Counted from the first letter of the stretch, positions 24,280 to 36,164 are shown. The stretch: DNA of 64,000 bases from Sphingomonas sp. GC_Shp_5 (GCF_026540855.1 NZ_JALNUP010000009.1:62001-126000), one strand, 5' to 3'. A program made the numbers and translations. The notes: generated from the letters alone by a model not told the origin.

Positions 24280-24750
24280 TCAGGCGCAGACTGCCCGGGC
24301 GACGGGCCGCGCGGACACGCCAAGCAGATCACGGATAGCGGCGCGCTCCCCGGCGAGGTGCTCCTTCATGGTTTCAGCCATCGCCGCAGCGCCGACGCGA
24401 TACCAGTCCCACCGGGCATGAAGATCGAGGTGGCGCGCGGACCTGATGAAGTCGCGATACTCCTCTGCCGCTGCGACGCACGCCGTTTTGAGCCGCAAAC
24501 CGATACGGCCGCGTTCACCGCCGGCGGCAATCGCCACGGCGAAGATATCGCGGTGCTTGAACAGCGCGTACTCCATCGACAATCGCGACATTTCCATCCG
24601 CTTGTCGGCAAGTGACGCTACGAAGGCGTCGGACGGTTGCGTTCGCGCCAACATCGGCTTGGCCCACGCCAGGATTGCCAGCAACCGTTGCTGATGCTCA
24701 TCCAACTGCCGCGCAAGCATAGCAGGGCTTTCGCTCGTTCGATGCTTCAC
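24280..24750 (-). CDS. Helical protein of unknown function
   Basis: 156 residues, mainly long helices (AMLARQLDEHQQRLLAILAW, RLSMEYALFKHRDIFAVAIA, CVAAAEEYRDFIRSARHLDL). Several His residues within helices recall hemerythrin-like bundles, but the full iron-binding set is not evident. It reads leftward downstream of the hybrid kinase, with a 147-base gap that shows no clear hairpin. No function assigned. Confidence 0.5.
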   Translation of the reverse strand: MKHRTSESPAMLARQLDEHQQRLLAILAWAKPMLARTQPSDAFVASLADKRMEMSRLSMEYALFKHRDIFAVAIAAGGERGRIGLRLKTACVAAAEEYRDFIRSARHLDLHARWDWYRVGAAAMAETMKEHLAGERAAIRDLLGVSARPVARAVCA

Positions 24751-24897
24751 GAACGATCAGTCCGGCATGATGGAGCGAGCGATGCAATTCTGACATACAT
24801 CTAGCTCCAATTACCGGGTAGCATGATTGTTCCACGCCCGACACTTTGCTCGACATTACATATGCTTAACAGTTACAGCCAGCCGACCTGAGGGCAT

Positions 24898-27423
<2,526 letters not shown>

Positions 27424-27601
27424 GGCCGGCCTCCTGCACTTCCGGCAATATGGCCGACTGGTTAACAGGTTGTTGAGCTAATTACGGCATTCAGGAGCCG
27501 AAAAGTCGCGCGGGCGATGCACCAATTGCGTGTGTTTCCGCGTTGTTGCCTGGAGCCCTGACGGGCTTCGTGATGCTCACCGATGCGGACAGAGAGGTAT
27601 G

Positions 27602-27970
27602 ATGGCCCGGATCATTATCGCCGACGACGACGAGATCGTTGGAGAAATCGCTCGTGATGCGCTGATCGCCGCCGGCCATGGCGCCGGCTTGCTGGCTGAT
27701 GGCGACGAGGCGCTCAAGGTGATCAAGGCGCGCAAGCCCGATGCGGTGGTGCTCGATTGCAACATGCCCGGTCTGTCCGGCGTACTACTCGTCCAGGAAC
27801 TCCGGCGTATGCCCGACTTCGCCCGTCTGCCGGTGTTGATGCTGACCGGCCGCAAAGGCCAGCGCGACGAGGAGCTCGCCCGTTTCGCCGGCGCCGACGA
27901 TTATATGAAAAAACCGTTCGATCCCGACGAGTTGGTGTTCCGGGTCGAGCAGTTGCTGGCAAAAGGCTGA
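27602..27970 (+). CDS. Stand-alone response regulator receiver (CheY-like), first copy
   Basis: 122 residues from the second of two adjacent ATGs (27602), which sits four bases after AGAGAGG. A complete receiver domain: acidic pocket ADDDE at 7-11, phosphoacceptor D52 (VVLDCNMPG), conserved Thr in MLTGRKG and Lys in DDYMKKPFDP. There is no output domain, so it acts by protein contact. It is divergent from the hybrid kinase and eight bases before a second receiver gene. Confidence 0.8.
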   Translation: MARIIIADDDEIVGEIARDALIAAGHGAGLLADGDEALKVIKARKPDAVVLDCNMPGLSGVLLVQELRRMPDFARLPVLMLTGRKGQRDEELARFAGADDYMKKPFDPDELVFRVEQLLAKG

Positions 27971-27978
27971 GCGGCGCG

Positions 27979-28419
27979 ATGGCACGTATCATCTATGTGG
28001 AAGACGACGATCTGGTCGGCAAGCTGGTCCAGCAGGTGCTGACCAACGCCGGGCATCTGATCGGCGTGGTGAGCCACGGCACGCTTGGCTTCGAGACGAT
28101 CGCGTTCAAGAAGCCCGATCTGGTGATCCTCGATCAGGCGCTGCCGGGAATGCAGGGCCTCGAGATCCTCAAGGCGCTGCGCGCGCTACCGCAACTCTAC
28201 CTCACCCCAATCATCATGCTCACCGCCAAGGGAGAGGAGCAGCATTGGGACGCAGCGATGGGCGCCGGCGCGAACGATTATTTGGTCAAGCCGTTTGATG
28301 CGGCGGACTTGATCGTCCGGGTCGAAACCGTGCTGCGCGAGAACAGCTTCCATCGCCCCGCGCCGGCCGCGGCATCCGGGTCAGTCGTCGAGCAGCCGAC
28401 GCGTGACCCGCTCGGCTAG
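27979..28419 (+). CDS. Stand-alone response regulator receiver, second copy
   Basis: 146 residues from ATG 27979. Receiver residues are intact: VEDDD near 7-11, D52 (VILDQALPG), MLTAKG and NDYLVKPFD. After the domain (about residue 122) is a Pro/Ala-rich tail with no output domain. It is related to the first copy but diverged, so the pair may form a phosphorelay or antagonistic set with the divergent kinase. Its 3' end overlaps the convergent GAF gene by 39 bases. Confidence 0.8.
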   Translation: MARIIYVEDDDLVGKLVQQVLTNAGHLIGVVSHGTLGFETIAFKKPDLVILDQALPGMQGLEILKALRALPQLYLTPIIMLTAKGEEQHWDAAMGAGANDYLVKPFDAADLIVRVETVLRENSFHRPAPAAASGSVVEQPTRDPLG

Positions 28420-28878
28420 GTCAATCAAGCCTGTTTCCTGATCGGCGGTGATCGCGGCGCGCGGCGCGGTGTCGATCGCGCACAAGGCGCCGAGCGCGGT
28501 GCCGCACGGGCTCACCAGCGGCGCACCCACGTAAAAGCGGATGTGGGGGACACCCACCACCAACGGGTTGCCGGCAAACCGCGGGTCTGCCGCGGCATCG
28601 AGCACGCAGGTTAGTCCATGAGGCTGGGCGACGACATGGCTGCAGAATGATATGTCGCGGTCGATCTCATCGTGATCGAAGCCGATCCCGGCGACCACCC
28701 GCATGCGCCGCGCCGTGATCACCGTCGCGAGGCCCGTGGCGGAGCCGAACAGCGCCGCCGCCTCGCGCACATGAACGCCAACGTCGCGCGCACGTTCGTC
28801 GGTCACGCCCGCGCTGACGCGCTGCGCCATCTGGTCGCGCTGGAGGGACAGCCGAGGGGCTAACGCAAAGAAAGTCAC
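28381..28878 (-). CDS. GAF-domain protein
   Basis: 165 residues when started at GTG 28878; the frame is open further upstream, so the start is uncertain. The GAF pattern is clear: TGLATVITARRMRVVAGIGF, ISFCSHVVAQPHGLTCVLDA, RFYVGAPLVSPCGTALGALC and a C-terminal helix LIDLAERVTRRLL. It is a stand-alone sensor module without an output domain. It resembles the GAF part of phytochrome-like or light/redox kinases. Lying tail-to-tail with the receiver gene, it may work in the same pathway. Confidence 0.65.
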   Translation of the reverse strand: MTFFALAPRLSLQRDQMAQRVSAGVTDERARDVGVHVREAAALFGSATGLATVITARRMRVVAGIGFDHDEIDRDISFCSHVVAQPHGLTCVLDAAADPRFAGNPLVVGVPHIRFYVGAPLVSPCGTALGALCAIDTAPRAAITADQETGLIDLAERVTRRLLDD

Positions 28879-29041
28879 GGTCGCTGCCTTTCGCCTGAGC
28901 GCGTTCGCTAGCGGAAGATCTTGACCAATCGGTAAACGACGTCGGTCACAATTGCCCCATCCAGGATGTCGCAAGGTGCGTTGCCGTGCCAATGCTGATA
29001 AGGCTGGCCTCCTCCAAATGATGGCACGACAGGAGGCAAGC

Positions 29042-29401
29042 ATGGGCGTGACCGGTATAGGTGGCTTCTTCTTTCGCGCTAGGGATCCCGACGGCTTGCG
29101 CGCCTGGTATGTCGAGCATCTCGGCGTCGGTTCGGCGCCTTATGGGGCGTGGGACACCGCAGCGGGGCCGAGCGTGTTCGCGCCCTTTGCCAGCGACACC
29201 GACTATTTCACCGCCGATCGCCCATGGATGCTAAACCTCAGGGTCGACGATCTCGATGCGCTCTGCGCGGGTCTTGCCGCGGCAGGGATCACCGTCACGA
29301 CCAATCCAGCGTGGGACATGCCGGGTGTCGGCCGGTTTGCACGCCTCAACGATCCCGAGGGCAATCCCCTCGAGCTGTGGCAACCCGATCAGGCTGGCTG
29401 A
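29042..29401 (+). CDS. VOC-superfamily (glyoxalase/bleomycin-resistance-like) protein
   Basis: 119 residues from ATG 29042, with AGGAGG five bases upstream. The fold pattern is two beta-alpha-beta modules: GVTGIGGFFFRARDPDGLRA with WYVEHLGV, then MLNLRVDDLDALCAGLAAAG, ending in PEGNPLELWQP, where the Glu is the usual metal ligand. Such proteins are metal-dependent lyases, dioxygenases or binding proteins; the substrate is not predictable. It overlaps the convergent halogenase gene by 13 bases. Confidence 0.75.
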   Translation: MGVTGIGGFFFRARDPDGLRAWYVEHLGVGSAPYGAWDTAAGPSVFAPFASDTDYFTADRPWMLNLRVDDLDALCAGLAAAGITVTTNPAWDMPGVGRFARLNDPEGNPLELWQPDQAG

Positions 29402-30888
29402 GACACGCTACCGACATAGCCCGCCACCGCCTGCGCGTGCGAAGGCAGGCCAGCGACGGTGCGTACGATCCCCTGGCGCAGATCGGCAAAAGCCGTGCGC
29501 ATCGCGTCGGCCGGCAATAGGTTGGCGATCCGATGATGCGTCGCGGGCACCACCCCCTGCCCCAGCATCACCGATGCCCAGGAGTCGACGCGGAACAGCT
29601 CGTCCTGCGCCTGATAGGCGGCCGCGCTCTCGCGGAACAGCGCAATCCGGCTGTTCAGTGTGTCGGGCAGCGCCATAGCAGCGCATCGCCGCCAGAAAGG
29701 CGCGTCGTCGCGATGCGTCAGCGCATAATGGAGGATGATGAAGTCGCGGACATGCTCCCATTCCTCCCGCGCCTGAGCATTGTAGCGATTGCGCAGCGCG
29801 TCGCTGGCGCCGGCAAACGGAAAGGCCTGGATCAGCCGCGTCACTGCTGACATCACCAGGTGGATGCTGGTCGATTCGAGCGGCTCGATGAACCCGGCCG
29901 CGAGGCCCAGCGCGATGCAGTTTCGACTCCACGCGTGCTCGCGCATGCCCGTGCGATAGCGGATCAGTCGCGGCTCGAACAACGGCGCGCCATCCAGCGC
30001 CCCGAGCAAGGTCGCGCGGGCCTCGTCCTCGCTCATGAACTCGCTGGCGAACACCAGCCCGTTCCCTACCCGATGCTGCAGCGGGATGCGCCAACGCCAG
30101 CCGGCGCCATGAGCTATGGCGCGAGTGTAGGGGACAGGCGGTCCACTCGCTTCGGTCTGCACCGCCAGCGCGCTGTCGGTCGCGAGCCACTCGCGCCAAT
30201 CGACAAAGCCGGTACCGAGCGCCTCGCCGGTCAGCAGCGCGCGAAAACCCGTGCAATCGATGAACAGATCGCCCGCAACGCGCTCGCCCGAGGCCAAATG
30301 CAGCGCAGCGATGTCGCCGCTTCCCTCGGCTAGTTCCACCCGCTCGATCCGCCCTTCCACCCGCGTGACGCCGGCGGGCTCTGCGCGCGATCGCAGGAAG
30401 CGGGCATAGGTGGTCGCATCGAGATGATAGGCATAGGCCAGCGCCGGCTCGCCACCGAGTGCGAACCGCTCTGCGGCAGCCGCCGATGCTTCCAATGAAT
30501 AGTCGGTGTAGGCCGATGCGATCCCGCGGTCGCGCGCCTCGAGCCAGAAATGCTGGAAGTCGGCCATCACCACCGATCGGCCGACCGAGCCGAACGGGTG
30601 GAAATAGCGTTCGCCGATTCGGTCCCAATTCTCGAACGAGATGCCGAGCTTGAAGGTGGCGTGGGTCGCCCGCATGAACGCGGCTTCGTCCACCCCGAGC
30701 AGGCCGTGGAAGGCGCGTGTGGTGGGGATGGTCGATTCGCCGACGCCGACGATCCCGATCTCATCGGATTCCACCAGGATGACATCGATTAGTTCACCGA
30801 GCTGCGCCACCAGCGCCGCGGCGGCGAGCCAGCCCGCCGTGCCGCCGCCCGCGATGACGACCCGGGTCCGCGGCCTTGCCTCGCTCAT
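29389..30888 (-). CDS. Flavin-dependent (tryptophan) halogenase-like enzyme
   Basis: 499 residues. ATG 30888 overlaps the upstream cupin stop (ATGA). Residues of the family are present: FAD-binding VVIAGGGTAGWLAA at 10-24, GESTIP at 50-55, the catalytic-type Lys K80 (TFKLGISFENW), WRWRIP at 264-269, and EPLEST near 335. The enzyme would use FADH2, O2 and halide to form a halogenating species; members near TBDR genes have unknown substrates. It is the last gene of the SapC-cupin-halogenase set. A flavin reductase is not encoded nearby. Confidence 0.8.
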   Translation of the reverse strand: MSEARPRTRVVIAGGGTAGWLAAAALVAQLGELIDVILVESDEIGIVGVGESTIPTTRAFHGLLGVDEAAFMRATHATFKLGISFENWDRIGERYFHPFGSVGRSVVMADFQHFWLEARDRGIASAYTDYSLEASAAAAERFALGGEPALAYAYHLDATTYARFLRSRAEPAGVTRVEGRIERVELAEGSGDIAALHLASGERVAGDLFIDCTGFRALLTGEALGTGFVDWREWLATDSALAVQTEASGPPVPYTRAIAHGAGWRWRIPLQHRVGNGLVFASEFMSEDEARATLLGALDGAPLFEPRLIRYRTGMREHAWSRNCIALGLAAGFIEPLESTSIHLVMSAVTRLIQAFPFAGASDALRNRYNAQAREEWEHVRDFIILHYALTHRDDAPFWRRCAAMALPDTLNSRIALFRESAAAYQAQDELFRVDSWASVMLGQGVVPATHHRIANLLPADAMRTAFADLRQGIVRTVAGLPSHAQAVAGYVGSVSQPA

Positions 30889-31928
30889 CGGTTGAGCCGC
30901 TGGAGCAGATAGGCGCGCAGCTGCCGCGCGCCACGCTCGTCGAGTGGCGCGAGCGGCCCCTGCGCCGCGGCGGGCAGATGCACCGCGGCGCGCTCGGCCT
31001 CGCCGAAGATGTAATAGTCGAACATCGCGCGCCACCCCTCCTTCTCGCCGGCCGACCGATCACGCAGGCTGAGTATCGCGTGCAGCAGCGCATCCATCGG
31101 CGTGTCGAGGAACGCCGGCGCCTCGTTCCACCAATAATTGACGAGGATGTTGAAGGCGTCGAGCGCCTCGACATGGTGCCACCACAAGGCCGGGTAGACG
31201 AGCACGTCGCCCGGCTTGAGATCCGCGACCTGAGCCGCGGCCATTGCGGTCGCAAACCGGGGGTAGCGCGCGAGATCCGGTTCAGCGAGATCGACCATGC
31301 TCACCACCTGCCCCCCCGGGGTGGGTGCAATCGGGCCCGGGTAAAGGTTGTCGATCTGCCGGGGCGGAAAGAGCGTGAAGCGCCGTCGGCCCGCGACGCA
31401 CACCGCCATGTTGTTCGACATGTCGTAATGGGTCGAAGCGATCGTGCGATTGCCGATCCAGATGCTCGCGAGCGGCGGGTGGCGCGTGAAGAAGCCGTCC
31501 GCGGCCACGATGTCGTTGGTCTCGCGCAGGCCCGGGAGATAGGTGTCGATGTCGGTCGAGCCGAGATACAGCGACGGCGCGTCCGGCTGGTCGACGGTGT
31601 CGAGGACGCGCGCCAAGAACCGCTCGAGCCGCATCCGCTCGGCGGTAAAGTTCATCCCGGTGACCGCGGCGTCATAGTGGAAGCGGCCACGTATGTCGGG
31701 GTCGCCGACATAGCCGACCACCTCATGGCCGGCATCGAACCTGCGCAGCATCGCCGCCGCATCGGCGGGTGAGGACAGCCCTGCCTGCACCAGCGGCCAC
31801 TCCCGGGCCAGGCCACGGAGGATGACCGGCACGCCCTCTGCGATCAGGGCGTGCAAATCGGGTGCGTCATCCGGAGGACGATCCAGCACCCGCACCGGGT
31901 GGCCGAACGGCTCAGCGGGCGGCGTCAT
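30885..31928 (-). CDS. JmjC-type cupin-like protein, putative Fe(II)/2-oxoglutarate oxygenase
   Basis: 347 residues from ATG 31928, overlapping the SapC gene by 17 bases. The double-stranded beta-helix core carries the iron-binding set H167-x-D169 (STHYDMSNN) and H251/H252 (ALWWHHVEAL). The segment RRRFTLFPPRQIDNLYPGPI is typical of cupin_8/JmjC-like proteins such as FIH-type hydroxylases. It probably hydroxylates a protein, peptide or small molecule. In xanthomonads and caulobacters related genes sit by TBDR, SapC and halogenase genes, as here. Confidence 0.75.
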   Translation of the reverse strand: MTPPAEPFGHPVRVLDRPPDDAPDLHALIAEGVPVILRGLAREWPLVQAGLSSPADAAAMLRRFDAGHEVVGYVGDPDIRGRFHYDAAVTGMNFTAERMRLERFLARVLDTVDQPDAPSLYLGSTDIDTYLPGLRETNDIVAADGFFTRHPPLASIWIGNRTIASTHYDMSNNMAVCVAGRRRFTLFPPRQIDNLYPGPIAPTPGGQVVSMVDLAEPDLARYPRFATAMAAAQVADLKPGDVLVYPALWWHHVEALDAFNILVNYWWNEAPAFLDTPMDALLHAILSLRDRSAGEKEGWRAMFDYYIFGEAERAAVHLPAAAQGPLAPLDERGARQLRAYLLQRLNR

Positions 31929-32619
31929 GACGCAGCTTGCGATCGAGCAGATGGCGGATGTTGCCGAGCGACGATGCCAACCAGAAGGCAGGGCGGAGAT
32001 GATCGTCCCGATGGAGCCGGTCGAGCGCGGTACCATCGAGCGCCGCCAGTCGCGCCGCATCGATGGTGAAACAGTCGGGCACAGTGACGCGCCGCGTCTC
32101 GTCGAGCATGAGTTCGAGGGCCACCGGCACGATTAGGTCGAGCGACAGCCAGGCGGCGATCAGCGCCTCGCCCGCCTGCGCGCCGGCGTAGATGGTGCGC
32201 AGCACCTCAGCGGCATGGTCCAGCAGCGGCGCGTTGCCGCCATGCTCGCGGAAGATCGGCTCGCCGCTCGCGCCGACCCGCGGGTGATCGAGATCGATGT
32301 GGACCATCGGCTCGGCGTCGGGTGCCGCCATCCCGATCGAGAACGGCCCGCGCGCATGAAGCGCCGGCACGTAGCGCGCATCCCAGCGCTCGCCGTCGAG
32401 GAACAGATTTTCGTCGCGATCCAGCCCGAGCAGCACGGTGGCACGAAACGCACCCTCGTCACTGCGCCGCAACAGGATGGCATATTCGCGTTGCAGCGTC
32501 TCGAACTCGCTCGGGAACACCACCGCCTGGTTCACCGCGTCGCCAAAACGCGCGCCATGGCCGGTGGCCACCCGCAGATGCTGATGGTCGACGTTGTTGA
32601 GCAGCATCGGTCTGGTCAT
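31912..32619 (-). CDS. SapC family protein
   Basis: 235 residues. The start (LLNNVDHQHLRVATGHGARF, then NQAVVFPSEFETLQREYAIL) and DGERWDARYVPALHARGPFS are typical of the SapC-like family, named after a Campylobacter S-layer-locus gene but of unknown biochemical role. No signal peptide is visible, so it is probably cytoplasmic. It is the first gene after the TBDR gene in a leftward operon and overlaps the cupin gene. Confidence 0.8.
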   Translation of the reverse strand: MTRPMLLNNVDHQHLRVATGHGARFGDAVNQAVVFPSEFETLQREYAILLRRSDEGAFRATVLLGLDRDENLFLDGERWDARYVPALHARGPFSIGMAAPDAEPMVHIDLDHPRVGASGEPIFREHGGNAPLLDHAAEVLRTIYAGAQAGEALIAAWLSLDLIVPVALELMLDETRRVTVPDCFTIDAARLAALDGTALDRLHRDDHLRPAFWLASSLGNIRHLLDRKLRHDAAR

Positions 32620-32640
32620 GGCGTCAACGTCTAGCGCAAC

Positions 32641-32664
32641 AAGGCCGGTGGTTGCACCGGCCTT
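32641..32664 (-). terminator. Perfect hairpin between TBDR and sapC-type gene
   Basis: AAGGCCGGTG and CACCGGCCTT form a perfect ten-bp stem with a four-base loop. It lies in the 62-base gap downstream of the TBDR gene and upstream of the SapC gene. On the minus strand it is followed by TTGTTGCG, a poor T tract. It may partly stop transcription or stabilise the receptor mRNA 3' end, lowering expression of the enzyme genes. Confidence 0.55.
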
Positions 32665-32681
32665 GCCGCCTTGTCCAAGGA

Positions 32682-35600
32682 TCAGAAGCGATAGCGGGCC
32701 CCGATCAGGTAACGCACCGAGCCCTCGGTCTCGAACCAGGTGTTGATCTTGTCACGACCATAGGTCCGCACACCCTCTTCGAACAGGTTGATGCCTTCGA
32801 AGCTGATGCCGATGTTGGGCGTGATGTCGTAGCTGATGTTGACATCGACCTGGCTGTACGGCGCGGTGAACACCGGGTTGTGGTAGGTATCGCGGTTGAG
32901 CTGGCTGAGGAACTTGGCGCGCCAATTGTAGGAGAGCCGCGCCGAAATGCCGTGCTTGTCGTAGATCAGCGTCGCATTGGCGGTATCGGACAGCCCGACT
33001 AGCGCGAACTGATCGACGTCGGTGGGCGCTGCGACGTCGATGCCGACGTTGCCGCGCACCAGCGTGTAGCTCCCGGCAACGCCGATGCCCGTCTGGCCGA
33101 GGAAATATTGGCCCGCGATCTCGACGCCATAGATCTCAGCATTGCGATTGTTGATCGGCGTATTGACCGAGAAGTTGACCAGCGGATCGTTGGCATCCGC
33201 CAGCACGTCGATCGCCGCCAACGTTTGGTCGACGAAGCCCTGGTTCAGCTGGCGCGTCGCGGCATTATATTGCGCGCGGAACTGGGCGTCGGCCGCAGCG
33301 ACATTGCCGTTGTTCTGCTGGATCAGCGCGGTGTAGGTGAACAGATTGACGTCGGTGATATCGGCGCCGAGCGTGGTCAGATTCTGCCGGGCCGTTCCCG
33401 ACCGTGTGCCGGCCTGGCCGGAGGTCGGATCGCGCAAACCGAACAGATTGCGGTTGACCAGCGTGTTGCCGATGAAGTTCTTCACCTGCTTGTCGAACAC
33501 ACCAACCGAGAAGAAGGTGTCCTTGTTGGGATACCATTCCAGCGACAGATCGAAATTGTTCGACGACAGCGGATCGAGATCGGTGTTGTTGGCATTGCCG
33601 CCGGCGATGCCGCCGATCGCGGTCGGCCGCGGCGGCGTACCGACGCTGGTCGAGGCGAACAGGCTGCCATAAGGCGCGCGCGAGATCGTGCGGCTGAACG
33701 AGAAGCGGCTGATCAGATTGTCCACCAGCTCGATCTGGAAATCCATCGAGGGCAACAGGTTGCTGTAGCTGCCGCGATCGGTAACGGGCTGGCGATCGGG
33801 TGAATATTGGACATTGAAATCGTTGTCCGCCTGCCAGACCAGCGCGGTCGGGATCTGCTGCAGCGACTGCGCCCGAACCCGCGTGCTCTCGAAGCGCATC
33901 CCTGCGACCATGCTCGCGCGCTTGCCGAAGATATCGCCCTTCCACGTCGCCTGGCCGTAGATCGCCCAAATGTCTTCCTTGACGCGATTGTCGGTGTTCG
34001 CATCGAGGTTGTTGCGATGGTCGACGCCGTCGATCGACCTGCCGGGAAACGCCGTCTGGTTGGGGTCGAGCGGCAGGGTGCTGTAGTAGTTGTACAGCGT
34101 GTTGTAGAGCTTGGTCGCGTCCTCGGTGCGAAACGCGATCCGGCTGTTCGCGTCGGGATTGGGGTCGTTGTGCGTGAACTTGCACACCGCGCAGAACTGG
34201 AACACCTGCCCCGGGGCGACACGCTCGATGTCCGGCGGCAGTGAGTTGCCCCAGTCGCCGAGCACCTGGCGGGTGTTGACCTGCGTCTGACGCGTGGTGG
34301 TGGTGCGATAGTCGCCACCAAAGTCGAGGCGGTTGCCCTCTCCCCAGTCCCAACCGGCATCGAGCCGCAGCTCCTTCACCCGCTGCGTCTGGGTGGAGGC
34401 GAACTGGCGCTGGATCGCGCTGGACAGATCGCCGTTATCGAGCACGCCGTTGTTGTTGCCCTTGATGAACGGCAATCCGCCAGGATTGGCGGTCGAACTC
34501 GGCGTCGTGCTGGCGACGCCGTCGTTCACGGTCAGCGTCTGCGACGGGAAGCCGCTTTCGCTCCACGTCACCGAATGCGCCGCCACCACGGGAGCGTTGA
34601 ACGCGACGGTGGTCGAGGTCTGGCCGTTGGGATTGTCGGGCAAGCTTTCCGCCTTGCCGATATGGCCATCCAGCGCGAGCGTGAAATTGTCGGTGACCTG
34701 CCATTTGGCGTTGCCACCGAAATCGTACAGCCGGTTCTTCTGGGCGCGATAGGCCTGTTCGAACGCGGCATCCTTGGCGCCGTTGATCGTCTCGTGGAGG
34801 TAGCTGGTCGTGGCGATGCCATCGCTGGCGTCGTCGAACGTCACCTCGTCGAACGGACGGTTGAACCAGTTGGACTGGGTGGAGCGACGCTCGGACGAGC
34901 GCTGCTGCGCGAATAGCGCGTCCGCGGTCAGCGTCAGCGTGTCGGTCGGCTTGAACTGCAGCACCGCCTGGCCGTTGATCCGCTCGCGATCGGATTCGGA
35001 GAAATGATAGCGGTGATCGTTCGGCACCGCGACCAGCGTGTTGCCGTCGGTCGGCACGTTGTTGAGCTTGGTATTGTCCGTCGCGCCTGGGGTGTTGCGG
35101 ATGAAACCGTTGCCGGGATTGAGGAAGTCGGTCAGCGTGCGGATATTCCAGTCGTCGTTGGCGACGCTCGGCACGCTGAAGTTGCGCTTCTGGTAGCTGC
35201 CGAACAGCGACACGCCGAAGCGCTGGTTGGGATCGCTCCAGCTGGCGACGCCGGATACCTCGGGGGTTACCTTGCTGCCGCAATCGATACATTGATCGAC
35301 GCTGTTGTCGTACACGCCCTTCGCGCCGATCGAGCCGGTGAAGCCGCTCTCGTTGCGATCGAGCGGGCGCAGCCCGACGATGTTGATCGACGCGCCGATC
35401 CCGCCCGAGGGCACGGCGGCGCGACCGGTCTTGTAGACCTCCAGCGTCTTGACGCCTTCGGAAGCGAGGTTGGCGAAATCGAACGAACGGCCGAACCCGC
35501 CGGCGCCGTCACCACCCTGATCGCCGCCGACCGCGACGATGTTCGAGGTCGCGAGCTGGCGGCCGTTGAGCGTGACGAGATTATACTGGCCGCCGAAGCC

Positions 35601-36032
35601 CCGCACGGTGACGGTCGAGCCCTCGCCGTTGACGCGGTCGATCGACACGCCGGTGATGCGCTGAAGCGATTCCGCGAGGTTGGTATTGGCAAATTTGCCG
35701 ATGTCTTCGGCGGCGATCGCGTCCACCACGCCGAACGAGTCGCGCTTGATCGCGATCGACCGCTCCAGCGAGGCGCGCACGCCGGTGACGACGATGTCCG
35801 GGCGGGTGTCCGGCTGAGCGTTGCTGGCGACCGAGCCGGCCTCGGCTTGGACCGGTCCCGGCGCGGTATCGGCCTGCGGGGTTCCCTGCTGCGGATCGAC
35901 CGGCGCCGTGCTCCCCGTGCTCGCTTCCGGTACGCTTTGCGCGACCGCCACGCCCGGCGCGATCAGCCCAGCCGCAAGCGCGGCAGCGGACGTGGTGCGC
36001 ACAAGCACCGACGACAGGTGAAATCCCCTCAT
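32682..36032 (-). CDS. TonB-dependent outer-membrane receptor (SapC/halogenase-linked)
   Basis: 1116 residues from the second of two adjacent ATGs (36032), four bases after AGGAGGGATG. A signal peptide covers about 1-32 (SAAALAAGLIAPGVAVAQ). After a Pro/Gln-rich linker comes a DIVVTGVRASLERSIAIKRD segment and a plug domain (FANTNLAESLQRITGVSIDR, GFGGQYNLVTLNGRQLA). The remainder is a beta-barrel ending GARYRF with terminal Phe. Large receptors of this class import oligosaccharides or other big ligands using TonB energy. The substrate is unknown. Three enzyme genes follow. Confidence 0.88.
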   Translation of the reverse strand: MRGFHLSSVLVRTTSAAALAAGLIAPGVAVAQSVPEASTGSTAPVDPQQGTPQADTAPGPVQAEAGSVASNAQPDTRPDIVVTGVRASLERSIAIKRDSFGVVDAIAAEDIGKFANTNLAESLQRITGVSIDRVNGEGSTVTVRGFGGQYNLVTLNGRQLATSNIVAVGGDQGGDGAGGFGRSFDFANLASEGVKTLEVYKTGRAAVPSGGIGASINIVGLRPLDRNESGFTGSIGAKGVYDNSVDQCIDCGSKVTPEVSGVASWSDPNQRFGVSLFGSYQKRNFSVPSVANDDWNIRTLTDFLNPGNGFIRNTPGATDNTKLNNVPTDGNTLVAVPNDHRYHFSESDRERINGQAVLQFKPTDTLTLTADALFAQQRSSERRSTQSNWFNRPFDEVTFDDASDGIATTSYLHETINGAKDAAFEQAYRAQKNRLYDFGGNAKWQVTDNFTLALDGHIGKAESLPDNPNGQTSTTVAFNAPVVAAHSVTWSESGFPSQTLTVNDGVASTTPSSTANPGGLPFIKGNNNGVLDNGDLSSAIQRQFASTQTQRVKELRLDAGWDWGEGNRLDFGGDYRTTTTRQTQVNTRQVLGDWGNSLPPDIERVAPGQVFQFCAVCKFTHNDPNPDANSRIAFRTEDATKLYNTLYNYYSTLPLDPNQTAFPGRSIDGVDHRNNLDANTDNRVKEDIWAIYGQATWKGDIFGKRASMVAGMRFESTRVRAQSLQQIPTALVWQADNDFNVQYSPDRQPVTDRGSYSNLLPSMDFQIELVDNLISRFSFSRTISRAPYGSLFASTSVGTPPRPTAIGGIAGGNANNTDLDPLSSNNFDLSLEWYPNKDTFFSVGVFDKQVKNFIGNTLVNRNLFGLRDPTSGQAGTRSGTARQNLTTLGADITDVNLFTYTALIQQNNGNVAAADAQFRAQYNAATRQLNQGFVDQTLAAIDVLADANDPLVNFSVNTPINNRNAEIYGVEIAGQYFLGQTGIGVAGSYTLVRGNVGIDVAAPTDVDQFALVGLSDTANATLIYDKHGISARLSYNWRAKFLSQLNRDTYHNPVFTAPYSQVDVNISYDITPNIGISFEGINLFEEGVRTYGRDKINTWFETEGSVRYLIGARYRF

Positions 36033-36139
36033 CATCCCTCCTACTCATCCGGTGCGCAAGCGCCGGATCCCATCCTCAGCGGTGTGATCCCGCTTGAAGG
36101 TGGAGGGTAGATTGGCCTCTTACGAAGTCAACCAACTTA

Positions 36140-36164
36140 GTTACGGTTTGTTTCCTGCTGTTAC
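36140..36164. promoter_or_regulatory. Paired GTTAC half-sites upstream of TBDR gene
   Basis: GTTAC at 36140-36144 and GTTAC at 36160-36164 are separated by 15 bases in the promoter region of the receptor gene. A similar 25-base arrangement (GTAAC-15-GTTAC) occurs upstream of the other TBDR gene at 39996-40020. On the minus strand TTGACT followed 16 bases later by TACCCT may be the promoter. This is a by-eye proposal. Confidence 0.3.
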
